A stretch of DNA of 52,527 nucleotides, taken from Lachnospiraceae bacterium. GTDB lineage: Bacteria; Bacillota; Clostridia; Lachnospirales; Lachnospiraceae. The stretch covers positions 1-52,527 of the forward strand of contig JAEEXG010000013.1 in NCBI GenBank assembly GCA_016291405.1, written 5' to 3'. The notes under the pieces were generated by a model. It saw only the letters and a list, made by a program, of their open reading frames with translations. It had not been told where the DNA came from and did not search any database. The translations under genes were made by a program, and so were the position numbers. Positions 14,849 to 23,225 of this stretch are shown one piece after another (position 1 is the stretch's first letter; each line of letters starts with the position of its first letter).

Positions 14849-16507
14849 TTGGCAATACTAAACGTTGAGGGCGTAAAGAAAGAATACGCAGAGAAAATCA
14901 CCACTTTTGAACAGGTGGCAAACGAATACCAGAGCAAATACGACGGAACAATTGCTTTGGTTACAGAAAACGGAAAAATCCGTGAATTATTTAAAAGGGT
15001 ATCAAAAGATGCCAATGTAGACTTTATTCTTTTAAATAACCCTATCGGACATAAGACTTACGCAAGATCCGCTATCATGCTTTTGGTTAAGGCTTACTAC
15101 GATGTACTCGGCAAAAAGGGTGAAGAAAGAGTAATGGTTGAATTCGTTGTAGGTAACGGCTATTACATCACCTGCAAGGGAAGCGTTAAGGCTTCAAAAG
15201 AACTTTGTGAAAAGGTAAAGGCACGCATGCAGGAGCTTGTTAAGGAAAACATTCCTTACATGAAAGAAAGCATGTCAAAAGACGATGCAATTGCTTTGTT
15301 TGCAAAGAACCACTTACAGGATAAAGTAAGCTTACTTAAATACAGAAGAAGTTCAAGTGTAAACGTATATCACTTGGATGATTATTATGATTATTATTAC
15401 GGCTACATGCTTCCTTCAACAGGATACGTTAAGTGGTTTGACTTAATCCCTTACGATGAAGGATTCATGCTTACAATTCCTTATCAGAAAGAGCCCACCA
15501 CATTAAGACCTTTTGAAGACAGACCCAATCTCTTCAAAGCCTTAAAGAGCTCAAGCGAATGGAATGAAAAGATGGAAGTAAGCACAGTAGGTGCTTTAAA
15601 TGATGTTATCTGTAAATGTGAAATCAACGACCTTATCCTTGTGCAGGAAGCATTACAGGAAAGAAGAATCGGTGAAATCGCTCAGGATATCGTAAACAGA
15701 GGCGGCGTTAAGTTTGTTATGATCGCAGGTCCTTCTTCTTCAGGAAAGACCACATTCTCACACAGACTTTCCGTTGAACTTAGAACCTACGGCTTAAAGC
15801 CTCACCCCATCGGAGTAGACGATTACTTTGTAAACAGAGAAGATACTCCCAAGGATGAAAATGGTGATTACAACTTCGAATGCTTGGAAGCAATCGACGT
15901 TGAACAGTTTAATAAAGATATGAGCGCTTTGCTTAGAGGCGAAAGAGTGGAACTTCCCACCTTTAACTTTAAGGCAGGTAAGAGAGAATATAAGGGTAAC
16001 TTTAAGCAATTAGGTCCCGACGATGTACTTGTTATCGAAGGTATCCACGGCCTTAACCCGAAGATGTCTTATTCTCTTCCCGATGAAAGTAAGTACAAGA
16101 TCTATATAAGCGCTTTAACAAGTATTAATATCGATGAACACAACCGCATTCCTACCACAGACGGACGTCTGCTTAGAAGAATGGTTAGAGATGCAAGAAC
16201 CCGTGGCACCAATGCCCAGACCACCATTTCCATGTGGCCAAGCGTACGTCGCGGTGAAGAAGAAAACATCTTCCCCTTCCAGGAAAATGCGGATGCAATG
16301 TTTAACTCAATCTTAATCTACGAGCTTGCTGCATTTAAAACTTATGCAGAACCGCTTCTTTTCGACATTCCTGAAGGAACGCCTGAATACTACGAAGCAA
16401 AGAGACTCTTAAGATTCCTTGAGTACTTTGTAGCCATCGATCCAAAGGTTGTGCCCATTAACTCCATATGCAGAGAGTTTATCGGCGGATCATATTTTAA
16501 CGTATAA
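14849..16507 (+). CDS. Nucleoside kinase (uridine kinase-like) with TGS/ThrRS-like N-terminal part
   Basis: 552 residues. Residues 1-60 resemble a TGS-type domain, and about 60-220 resemble the N-terminal editing-domain region of threonyl-tRNA synthetases (KTYARSAIMLLV, then LKYRRSSSVNVYHLDDYYDY). From 288 on is a P-loop kinase with Walker A GPSSSGKTT (293-301), DDYFVNREDTPKD and IEGIHGLN, as in uridine/cytidine kinases. The start is TTG at 14849, set by GAAGGAGG 8 bases upstream; no ATG fits. It closes the core operon ahead of a strong terminator. The natural substrate is not certain. Confidence 0.85.
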   Translation: MAILNVEGVKKEYAEKITTFEQVANEYQSKYDGTIALVTENGKIRELFKRVSKDANVDFILLNNPIGHKTYARSAIMLLVKAYYDVLGKKGEERVMVEFVVGNGYYITCKGSVKASKELCEKVKARMQELVKENIPYMKESMSKDDAIALFAKNHLQDKVSLLKYRRSSSVNVYHLDDYYDYYYGYMLPSTGYVKWFDLIPYDEGFMLTIPYQKEPTTLRPFEDRPNLFKALKSSSEWNEKMEVSTVGALNDVICKCEINDLILVQEALQERRIGEIAQDIVNRGGVKFVMIAGPSSSGKTTFSHRLSVELRTYGLKPHPIGVDDYFVNREDTPKDENGDYNFECLEAIDVEQFNKDMSALLRGERVELPTFNFKAGKREYKGNFKQLGPDDVLVIEGIHGLNPKMSYSLPDESKYKIYISALTSINIDEHNRIPTTDGRLLRRMVRDARTRGTNAQTTISMWPSVRRGEEENIFPFQENADAMFNSILIYELAAFKTYAEPLLFDIPEGTPEYYEAKRLLRFLEYFVAIDPKVVPINSICREFIGGSYFNV

Positions 16508-16527
16508 AATAAATAAAGCAAAAAGAA

Positions 16528-16578
16528 ACAGGTCTAAATTTTTCATTAATTTAGACCTGTGATGCTTTGATTTTTTTT
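16528..16578 (+). terminator. Terminator of the dgt-dnaG-rpoD-trmK-kinase operon
   Basis: A 13-bp perfect stem ACAGGTCTAAATT / AATTTAGACCTGT with loop TTTCATT is followed, after ten bases, by a run of eight T. Confidence 0.8.
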
Positions 16579-16587
16579 AAAAACCAT

Positions 16588-16593
16588 TATAAT
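16588..16593 (+). promoter_or_regulatory. -10 box of the rnpB promoter
   Basis: TATAAT lies about 8 bases before the expected RNase P RNA 5' end. Upstream is a long T/A-rich tract; the -35 (CTTTGA at 17 bases) is weak, which a UP-like element may offset. Confidence 0.6.
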
Positions 16594-16601
16594 GTTAACA
16601 C

Positions 16602-16970
16602 GTGTGAGTAGGACAAGTGATCGCGGCTGTACTTAATTTAAGTACAGGTGAGGAAAGTCCGGGCTTCATAGGGCAGGATGCCGGATAACGTCCGGTGGAG
16701 GTGACTCCCAGGCCAGTGCAACAGAAATAAACCGCCTGCTTTGCAGGTAAGGGTGGAAAGGCAGTGTAAGAGACTACCGTGCGTGTGGTAACACACGTAG
16801 CCATGTAAACCCCATCCGAAGCAAGACCAAGAATGCCATTTTGGCAGGAAAACCATAGATTTGCCCGATCTGTTTTCCGGTAGGTCGCTTGAGGCTGTTG
16901 GTAACAGCAGTCCTAGAAAGATGATCACTCAACGACATAACCCGGCTTATCGTCTTACTCACTTTAATTT
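16602..16970 (+). ncRNA. rnpB: RNase P RNA
   Basis: The universally conserved segments are present in order: GAGGAAAGTCCGGGC near the 5' end, GCCAGTGCAACAGAAA, TAAACCCCATCCGAAGCAAG, and ACATAACCCGGCTTAT near the 3' end. GTGAGTAGGAC at the 5' end pairs with GTCTTACTCAC at the 3' end to close helix P1. The layout is that of class A RNase P RNA. It is the catalytic subunit that matures tRNA 5' ends. No terminator hairpin follows; the next start codon is only about 10 bases beyond P1. Ends are placed to within a few bases. Confidence 0.96.
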
Positions 16971-16972
16971 AG

Positions 16973-17650
16973 ATGAAAACTGCTAAATATATTATTTCTT
17001 TTTTACTGATTCTTTTGTGTGCGGTTTCTTTGTGCGCATGTAAAAAGAAAGAAAAAAGAATCACAGACGAGACAATTGAAACTTTGAGAGAACCGACGGT
17101 TATGATAACGGTCGGAGAAATGCGCGCCTCGGGCGTGGTGGTTAGTAATACCGATGATAAAATAACCATTATTTCGGTGGCACATCTTTTGGACGGTTAC
17201 GACCAGGGAATAGTCACTTTTTTATCGGGTAAAGTGGGATTTGCAAACGTGGTTTATTGTGATGTAAGCTCAGATGTTGCAATCCTTGAAATAAACAAAA
17301 AAGACTTTACCGATGACTTTGCGGCAACATTACAAGCCGCAAACATTAACTTAGATAAATATGAGGCACTTAAAGACGGAGACGAAGTGACACTTATTGG
17401 TTCTTCCACCGCAGTTGCGGGGAATGTGTTTAAAGGAACCTTTAAGGCTAAGGATTACTACGTTCCCGAATTCGATCAGTACCTTTTGTATTTATATTGC
17501 GATGCATTATCCGGCATGAGCGGTGCGGGCTGCTTTGACGCAGAAGGAAACCTTCTTGGCTTAGTGACCGCGGCAAGTGATTCCGGAGAGGTTTTGTGTA
17601 TTCCTATAAAAGATTTTATAGATAGAATGGAGGCAGTATCAAATGACTAA
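16973..17650 (+). CDS. Lipoprotein trypsin-like serine protease
   Basis: 225 residues. A lipoprotein signal (hydrophobic 5-20, lipobox SLCAC, Cys23) predicts anchoring on the outer face of the membrane. The rest is a compact trypsin-like domain with H71 (SVAHLLDG), D101 (SSDVAIL) and S183 (GMSGAGCF), the DegP/Trypsin_2 triad spacing without a PDZ domain. The start codon has no Shine-Dalgarno sequence because it lies immediately after the RNase P RNA. Its 3' end overlaps the COG0523 gene by 8 bases, so the protease and metal-GTPase genes are probably coexpressed. The substrate is unknown. Confidence 0.75.
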   Translation: MKTAKYIISFLLILLCAVSLCACKKKEKRITDETIETLREPTVMITVGEMRASGVVVSNTDDKITIISVAHLLDGYDQGIVTFLSGKVGFANVVYCDVSSDVAILEINKKDFTDDFAATLQAANINLDKYEALKDGDEVTLIGSSTAVAGNVFKGTFKAKDYYVPEFDQYLLYLYCDALSGMSGAGCFDAEGNLLGLVTAASDSGEVLCIPIKDFIDRMEAVSND

Positions 17651-18815
17651 AATTGATGTTATTTCAGGCTTTTTGGGCGCCGGAAAGACGACACTCATAA
17701 AGAAACTTTTAAGCGAGGCCTTAAACGGCACAAAGGTAGTATTAATAGAAAACGAATTTGGTGAAATCGGCGTAGACGGCGGATTTTTAAAGGATTCAGG
17801 AATTGAAATCAAAGAAATGAATTCAGGATGCATTTGCTGTTCACTCGTTGGTGACTTTACCACTTCTTTACAGGAAGTTTTGGAAAAATACTCTCCCGAA
17901 AGAGTTCTTATCGAGCCCTCAGGCGTAGGTAAGCTTTCAGACGTACAGCGCGCCGTATTAAAGGCAGCTGAGGCAGCAGGCGTTGAGCCCGGTTCTTCTG
18001 TGGCTGTTGTAGATGCTTCTAAGTGTAAGATCTACATGAAGAACTTCGGTGAATTCTTTATCGACCAGATTGAGCATGCGGGAACAATCATTTTAAGCCG
18101 TACTCAGAATATGACAGAAGAAAAGATTAAGACAGTTGTTGATCTTTTAAGAGAGCACAACAAAGACGCTAAGATCGTTACCACTCCTTGGGACGAGCTT
18201 TCAGGTTCTTATATTCTTGAAACATTTGAAGCAGTTACTTCTTTTGAAGAAGAACTTTTGGAAGAGTTTAAGCATGAACATGAGCATCATCATCATGACG
18301 ACGATGACGATGATGAATGCTGCCATGACCATCACCACCACCATCACCATGATGACGATGATGATGACGAATGCTGCTGCGGACATCACCACCATGATGA
18401 CGACGATGATGACGATGAACACGAACATCATCACCATCATGAGCACGATCATGACCATGAACATGAACACCATCATCACGACCACGGCGATTCCTGCTCT
18501 TGCGGATGCCATGACCACGACCATCATCATCACCACGCCGACGAAGTATTTACTTCAATCGGTTTGGAAACAGCTTCTAAGTACACAAAGGCTGACGTTG
18601 AAGCCTTCCTTGAAGCATTGGAAGATGATTCAAAGTACGGTTATGTATTAAGAGCAAAGGGTATGCTTGCTTCAGAAGGAAATAAGTGGATTTACTTTGA
18701 TTACACACCCGGCGAAATCAACGTACGTGAAGGCTCACCCGAATACACAGGTAAGATTTGTGTTATCGGTTCAGAGCTTAAAGAAGATGCAATCAAAGCT
18801 TTAATCATTAAGTAA
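17643..18815 (+). CDS. COG0523 (CobW/YciC-type) GTPase with long His/Asp/Cys-rich tract
   Basis: 390 residues. Walker A GFLGAGKTT is at 9-17, the metal-binding C-x-C-C motif CICC at 63-66, and acidic VLIEPSG near 90. Residues 211-299 are a spacer with about 40 His, many Asp and eight Cys; the CobW C-terminal domain (about 300-390) follows. The family uses GTP hydrolysis to insert Zn or another metal into client proteins, and the His tract should buffer or sense metal. The usual guanine-specificity NKxD is replaced by a weak LSRTQ (151-155). It overlaps the protease gene and precedes a second COG0523-like gene by 12 bases. Metal identity is inference; no Zur box is visible. Confidence 0.85.
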   Translation: MTKIDVISGFLGAGKTTLIKKLLSEALNGTKVVLIENEFGEIGVDGGFLKDSGIEIKEMNSGCICCSLVGDFTTSLQEVLEKYSPERVLIEPSGVGKLSDVQRAVLKAAEAAGVEPGSSVAVVDASKCKIYMKNFGEFFIDQIEHAGTIILSRTQNMTEEKIKTVVDLLREHNKDAKIVTTPWDELSGSYILETFEAVTSFEEELLEEFKHEHEHHHHDDDDDDECCHDHHHHHHHDDDDDDECCCGHHHHDDDDDDDEHEHHHHHEHDHDHEHEHHHHDHGDSCSCGCHDHDHHHHHADEVFTSIGLETASKYTKADVEAFLEALEDDSKYGYVLRAKGMLASEGNKWIYFDYTPGEINVREGSPEYTGKICVIGSELKEDAIKALIIK

Positions 18816-18827
18816 TCAGGTGACAAA

Positions 18828-19757
18828 ATGAAATCAGTATTTGTAATTAACGGCTTTTTGGATAGCGGAAAGACTCAGTTTATAAACTATACACTCGCTC
18901 AGCCCTATTTTCGCACTCAGGGCACCACACTTTTAATCGTGTGTGAAGAAGGTGAAGAAGAGTACGACCCTCGTATTTTAAAGGCTACCAACACAGTTAT
19001 GGTGGTGGCTGAAGATGAATCAGAGGTAAGTGCCGATAACCTTATGGAGCTTGATAAAAAGTACAAGCCTTCCCGTATCATCATTGAATATAACGGAATG
19101 TGGAACTATAAAAACTTTAAGCTTCCCTTCCTTTGGAAGTTAGAGCAGCAGATTACCACAATCGACGGTTCTTCTTTCGAGCTTTACTACACAAACATGA
19201 GATCACTTCTTGGTGAAATGATCAGAAAGTCAGAGCTTGTTATTTTCAATCGTTGCGACGGTCTTAACGAAAAGCTTGCTACTTACAAAAGAAACATAAA
19301 GGCTTTAAATCAGGTTGCTGAAATCGTATTTGAAGATAAAGACGGTGAAATTAACGCAACTCTTGATGAAGAGCTTCCTTATGATGTATCTAAGGATACA
19401 ATAGAGCTTACGGATGAAACTTACGGCGTCTGGTATCTTGATATGCTTGATAACTTAAGCCGTTACGAAGGAAAAACAGTAAAGTTTTTGGCTTGTGCCC
19501 TTGTTCCCGGTGAGTTTTCAAAGAATAAGCTCATTGTTCCCGGTCGCGCGGTAATGACTTGCTGTGCGGAAGATGTACAGTTTTTAGGCTTTCCCTGTAA
19601 GTATGATGGGGAAATAAAGGATAAGACCTGGGTAAAGATTTCTGCAAAGATTTCAGAAGAATACTTTGAAGGATATAAAGGAAAGGGACCTATGCTTACA
19701 GCCCTTTCTGTGGAACCTTGTAAGGCTCCGAAGAACGATGTTATATCACTTATGTAA
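18828..19757 (+). CDS. CobW-type P-loop protein fused to YcgQ/DUF1980-like C-terminal domain
   Basis: 309 residues. The N-terminal half is a divergent COG0523 GTPase with P-loop GFLDSGKTQ (9-17) and FNRCDG in place of NKxD; the C-x-C-C metal motif is absent. The last about 85 residues (YEGKTVKFLACALVPG, then VPGRAVMTCCAEDVQFLGF and TWVKISAKI) match the C-terminal domain of YcgQ/TIGR03943 proteins, partners of the YcgR-type permease and often near CobW genes. The fusion and the tandem with the His-rich GTPase point to one metal-handling unit. No permease gene is adjacent. Confidence 0.7.
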   Translation: MKSVFVINGFLDSGKTQFINYTLAQPYFRTQGTTLLIVCEEGEEEYDPRILKATNTVMVVAEDESEVSADNLMELDKKYKPSRIIIEYNGMWNYKNFKLPFLWKLEQQITTIDGSSFELYYTNMRSLLGEMIRKSELVIFNRCDGLNEKLATYKRNIKALNQVAEIVFEDKDGEINATLDEELPYDVSKDTIELTDETYGVWYLDMLDNLSRYEGKTVKFLACALVPGEFSKNKLIVPGRAVMTCCAEDVQFLGFPCKYDGEIKDKTWVKISAKISEEYFEGYKGKGPMLTALSVEPCKAPKNDVISLM

Positions 19758-19809
19758 ACTATTTATGTAAACACACAGGTTAAACCGTGTGCTTTACGGA
19801 GGTGTTTTA

Positions 19810-20724
19810 ATGTATATACCATATACGGCACTTCAATTAGTGTTCTTTTTTCTTGTATATTGTTTCTTTGGATGGATAATAGAGTCTTCGTGGGTGTCTT
19901 TTCACACTCATAAGCTTACAAACAGAGGCTTTATGCGAGGCCCATTCATTCCGATTTACGGATGCGGCGCTATGACGCTTTTGCTTGTGGGAACGCCATT
20001 AAAGCAGTGGCCTGTGGCAGTTTTCTTTGTGGGAATGATTGCCGCAAGTATCTTAGAATACTTTACGGGCGCTGCAATGGAAGCAATTTTCAAGGTTAGA
20101 TACTGGGATTATTCAAACAATCCACTTAATATAAACGGTCACATTTGCCTTGGCACCAGCCTTTGCTGGGGATTCTTGGCACTGGCTGAAAACTATTTGA
20201 TTCACAAGCCTGTTGAGAAGCTTTCAAATTTCTTAACCCTTAAAGAACTTAAGCTTATAACCTATGCGGTTTCAATATACTTTATTGTAGACTTAACTCT
20301 TTCATTTAAGGCAGCTTTAGACCTTCGAGATATCATCATCAAGATGGAAGAAGCAAAGGACGAACTTCGCATTATGAAAAAGCGTTTGGACGTAATACTT
20401 GCCTATGTTGATGCTAGTAAAGATGAGTTTATAGAAGATAAGCTTGAAAAGGCAGAGGATATTGCGGATGCCATTGAAGAACGATTTAAAAAGATCAAGG
20501 CCGCTATGGAAGAAACTCCCGAAAAGATTTCAGAGAGCTTTTCCGAAGAATTTGGCAATTTGAAAGAAAAGTTTTTGGAAAAGAAAGCCACCGGTTTTGG
20601 TTTTATGGGATTTAAGGATTTTTACAAACGCGGAATCTTCCTTGGAAACCCTACTTTGAGTTCAAAGAAATTTAAATCAACTATTGAGACCATTAAATCA
20701 TACGTAAACGAAAAGAGAAAATAG
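19810..20724 (+). CDS. CmpB-type (PF06541-like) membrane protein
   Basis: 304 residues from the ATG at 19810, fixed by GGAGGT seven bases upstream; a GTG reading frame start at 19789 overlaps that site. About five membrane helices in residues 5-165 carry YCFFGWIIES, NRGFMRGPFIPIYGCGA and GTSLCWGF, the signature of the Firmicute 'putative ABC transporter type IV / CmpB' family of unknown function. Residues 175-304 are a cytoplasmic, charged coiled coil (KMEEAKDELRIMKKRL onward). There is no ATPase partner, so the ABC label is doubtful. A small hairpin (about 19772-19790) lies just before the ribosome site. Confidence 0.75.
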   Translation: MYIPYTALQLVFFFLVYCFFGWIIESSWVSFHTHKLTNRGFMRGPFIPIYGCGAMTLLLVGTPLKQWPVAVFFVGMIAASILEYFTGAAMEAIFKVRYWDYSNNPLNINGHICLGTSLCWGFLALAENYLIHKPVEKLSNFLTLKELKLITYAVSIYFIVDLTLSFKAALDLRDIIIKMEEAKDELRIMKKRLDVILAYVDASKDEFIEDKLEKAEDIADAIEERFKKIKAAMEETPEKISESFSEEFGNLKEKFLEKKATGFGFMGFKDFYKRGIFLGNPTLSSKKFKSTIETIKSYVNEKRK

Positions 20725-20727
20725 CAC

Positions 20728-22200
20728 ATGAGTAACGAGACTAAGCGGGAAAAGTTAATATACGCAGTGTACGCGGCGCTGATACTTTCTCCGCTTATTG
20801 TTTTGGGAATACAAAGCTTTTTGGTGAATAAAAACTTATTTTTTGGTGTGCCCACATGGTCTGATGAATTAGATTATTTTAGAGAAATTCTTTCTTTTAA
20901 AGCTTCCGGCTTTTCTTTTAACGGTTCTTTGTTTGCAGGCCACGAAGCGGTATACGGACCATTTGGAGCCCACAGCTTTTCACCTATTTTAGTATGGGGA
21001 TTATACTCCCTGTTTTCCTGGACAGAACATTCGATTTTAATTTGTAATCTGTTTTTACTTTGCTTAGCCTACACGATTTTTGTGCTTATTAATAAGCCAA
21101 GAGGCAAAGAACTTTTCTTTGTATGCGTCATTGCATACATTTATTCCCCGCTTTATTTATATCTTTATACATCCATGATGGAAGTGCCCATTTATGCTTT
21201 TGTGATTATTTACTTTAGCTGCATGTATCGGTACATTTCATACCCCACAAAGCTTAGGGGCGTAATGATGATAGTAACGGGCGCTTTTGTGGCTCTTTTA
21301 AGAATGCCATACATCGTGCTTTTGCTTCCTGCTGTTTTACTTTTATCAGGATATAAGTTTAATAAGAAAACAGTAAGAAACCTGATTATATACGTGGTAG
21401 CTTTCTTACTTGTCTATAAAGTTTATAACCTCTTTTGCGCAGATTATCCCGATTGGGTTACTCATAGAATTTCAGCAGCACCCGGAATTGTAGGTAAGCT
21501 AAAGGTTGTTTATTCAAACATAATTATAAATTTAAAGAGATACTTTGGCTTTTCAACAACACCCGCCCAGATTGCCTTAAGATACGTATACGGATTCACA
21601 ATTTTATTATTCTTAATAAAGTCATTATTCAGAGTAAATAATAAAAAGTTAGAATTTAAGTTTGAAGGCAAGGCTTTTTCAATGTTTGTGATGCTTGGAG
21701 GGCTCTTTGCCATAATGGTTTCTTTGTACGATATTAAAGACTACAGAGACTTTAGAACCTTCGGAATTGTGTTGTTCTTTGCGCTTATTTATTTGTTTAC
21801 GGAAAGAAAAGGCGATTTACTTTATAAATATATAGGCGTTTTCTTTGTGCTCATTCTTTTCTTTACATCTTTCTACGATGGCTTAACAAGGGACAGGGTG
21901 ATAGTGAGAAAAGCGATTACCTACGAAGCATTTAAAGAAGAGTTTTCGGACGTAAGCATTGAAGGAAAGGCTATTGGCGCCACATGGGATATAAACTGGG
22001 GCGACGCAGGACTTTTAAAATCTATCCCCGGTAAGCTTGGATATAAGGTATTTATTGAGGGAGAAGAAATTGAAAATCTTGATAGCGTAGACTTTGTTCT
22101 TTCTAGCTATAAGTACATGGGAAAGCACCCTGAACTTGGGGAAAAGCTTGAGTTTATGTTTGATGTGGACAGAAAGTATTTGGTATATAAGGTTAAATAA
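20728..22200 (+). CDS. Polytopic membrane protein, GT-C glycosyltransferase-like
   Basis: 490 residues with about 11 membrane helices. After the first helix comes an extracytoplasmic loop with WSDELDY (about 45-51), an acidic pair at the position where GT-C (PMT/ArnT-type) glycosyltransferases keep catalytic Asp/Glu; a small soluble domain follows the last helix. This suggests transfer of a sugar from a polyprenyl donor outside the membrane. No family is recognised with confidence. It starts 3 bases after the CmpB-like gene with only a weak ribosome site and leads into the Wzz-like gene, so a surface polysaccharide role is inferred from context. Confidence 0.6.
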   Translation: MSNETKREKLIYAVYAALILSPLIVLGIQSFLVNKNLFFGVPTWSDELDYFREILSFKASGFSFNGSLFAGHEAVYGPFGAHSFSPILVWGLYSLFSWTEHSILICNLFLLCLAYTIFVLINKPRGKELFFVCVIAYIYSPLYLYLYTSMMEVPIYAFVIIYFSCMYRYISYPTKLRGVMMIVTGAFVALLRMPYIVLLLPAVLLLSGYKFNKKTVRNLIIYVVAFLLVYKVYNLFCADYPDWVTHRISAAPGIVGKLKVVYSNIIINLKRYFGFSTTPAQIALRYVYGFTILLFLIKSLFRVNNKKLEFKFEGKAFSMFVMLGGLFAIMVSLYDIKDYRDFRTFGIVLFFALIYLFTERKGDLLYKYIGVFFVLILFFTSFYDGLTRDRVIVRKAITYEAFKEEFSDVSIEGKAIGATWDINWGDAGLLKSIPGKLGYKVFIEGEEIENLDSVDFVLSSYKYMGKHPELGEKLEFMFDVDRKYLVYKVK

Positions 22201-22211
22201 AGGAGACTTTT

Positions 22212-23195
22212 ATGTGGGAGTGTAATTACTCAAGAGAACCGATTAATTATAGGCTTTTGTGGCTTCGCCTTATAAAGAAATGGTGGAGAGTGCCGGTTTC
22301 GATTATTGCGGGCGCTTTGATTGTTTTCGGTGTTTACTTTTTTTATAAAACCGTGATCACAGGCCGCACCTATTTGGTTGAAAATAAGTATTACATTAAT
22401 TTTGCGGAAGATTCAAGCGGAAAGCAGTATGACTGGGTGAACCAGTATACTTGGTCTGAGCTTGCGGACATGAATGTGTTTATAGACGGAATCTACGATG
22501 ATTTAGGCGGAAGCGTTTCAAAGGATGACTTAAGAAAAGCCTCCGATTGCACTATAGAAGCGGACGGAAGATACCTTTATATGCGAATTACCACAAATAG
22601 TCCGGAGCTTTCTCAAAGAATTGCCGATTCCTATGAAAAGACACTTTTTGCATTCTGTGAATCCCATAAAGAGTTTAAAGAAATCACCTGCGAACATAAG
22701 GGAGAAGCAAAAGAAAACTCTAATATAAGAGTCGTAGAAATGCTGATTGTAGGCGCCGTTTGCGGACTTTTGGTGCTTTGTGTTTTCTGGCTTATAAAAG
22801 AAATTAACGATACTTCAATCTATATTCCCGCAACCTTAGAGTATAGATACCATATTCCAACCCTTGGCGCAAAATCAATGGAAGAGTATGAAGAAAACTC
22901 TCGCCATTTCTTGGAAGGGAAGAAGACAGCTCTTATCTTTGTGGATGAAGGAACTGATATAGAACTTCCCTTTGCAAAAGAAGTTAAGGCATTTAAGAAT
23001 CCTTGTTTAAATCCCGAAGGATTAAAAGAGATTTCAGAGTATGAAGCAAAAGTGCTTGCGGTAAAAGCCGGAAATCATAACGGAAAGCAGATTGAGAGAG
23101 TAATTGAAGAGCTTTCAAGACTTGAAATTAAAGTAGATGCTTTTGTTTTAACAGATGAAGATGAGATGCTTATAAAGAAGTATTATAAGTGCTAG
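22212..23195 (+). CDS. Wzz-like polysaccharide copolymerase with degenerate kinase-like tail
   Basis: 327 residues. Two membrane helices (about 27-46 and 175-195) flank an extracytoplasmic domain of about 125 residues, the topology of chain-length regulators. The cytoplasmic tail (200-327) resembles the end of a BY-kinase domain (VLAVKAGNHNGKQIERVIEE, then LEIKVDAFVLTDED) but has no Walker A, Walker A' or tyrosine cluster, so it cannot phosphorylate. It is preceded by AAAGGAGA and followed 30 bases later by epsG. It probably sets polymer length for the EpsG polymerase. Confidence 0.65.
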   Translation: MWECNYSREPINYRLLWLRLIKKWWRVPVSIIAGALIVFGVYFFYKTVITGRTYLVENKYYINFAEDSSGKQYDWVNQYTWSELADMNVFIDGIYDDLGGSVSKDDLRKASDCTIEADGRYLYMRITTNSPELSQRIADSYEKTLFAFCESHKEFKEITCEHKGEAKENSNIRVVEMLIVGAVCGLLVLCVFWLIKEINDTSIYIPATLEYRYHIPTLGAKSMEEYEENSRHFLEGKKTALIFVDEGTDIELPFAKEVKAFKNPCLNPEGLKEISEYEAKVLAVKAGNHNGKQIERVIEELSRLEIKVDAFVLTDEDEMLIKKYYKC

Positions 23196-23225
23196 TAGTT
23201 ATGTAAACTTACAGTCGGAGAGACA

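Noticed and set aside
16595-16962. Small ORFs on the minus strand opposite rnpB
   Set aside because: The sequence is fully explained by RNase P RNA structure; no ribosome sites.
18201-18651. Other-frame ORFs across the His/Asp-rich tract
   Set aside because: Met/Val- or Thr/Met-rich translations are products of the CAT/GAT codon repeats read in other frames.
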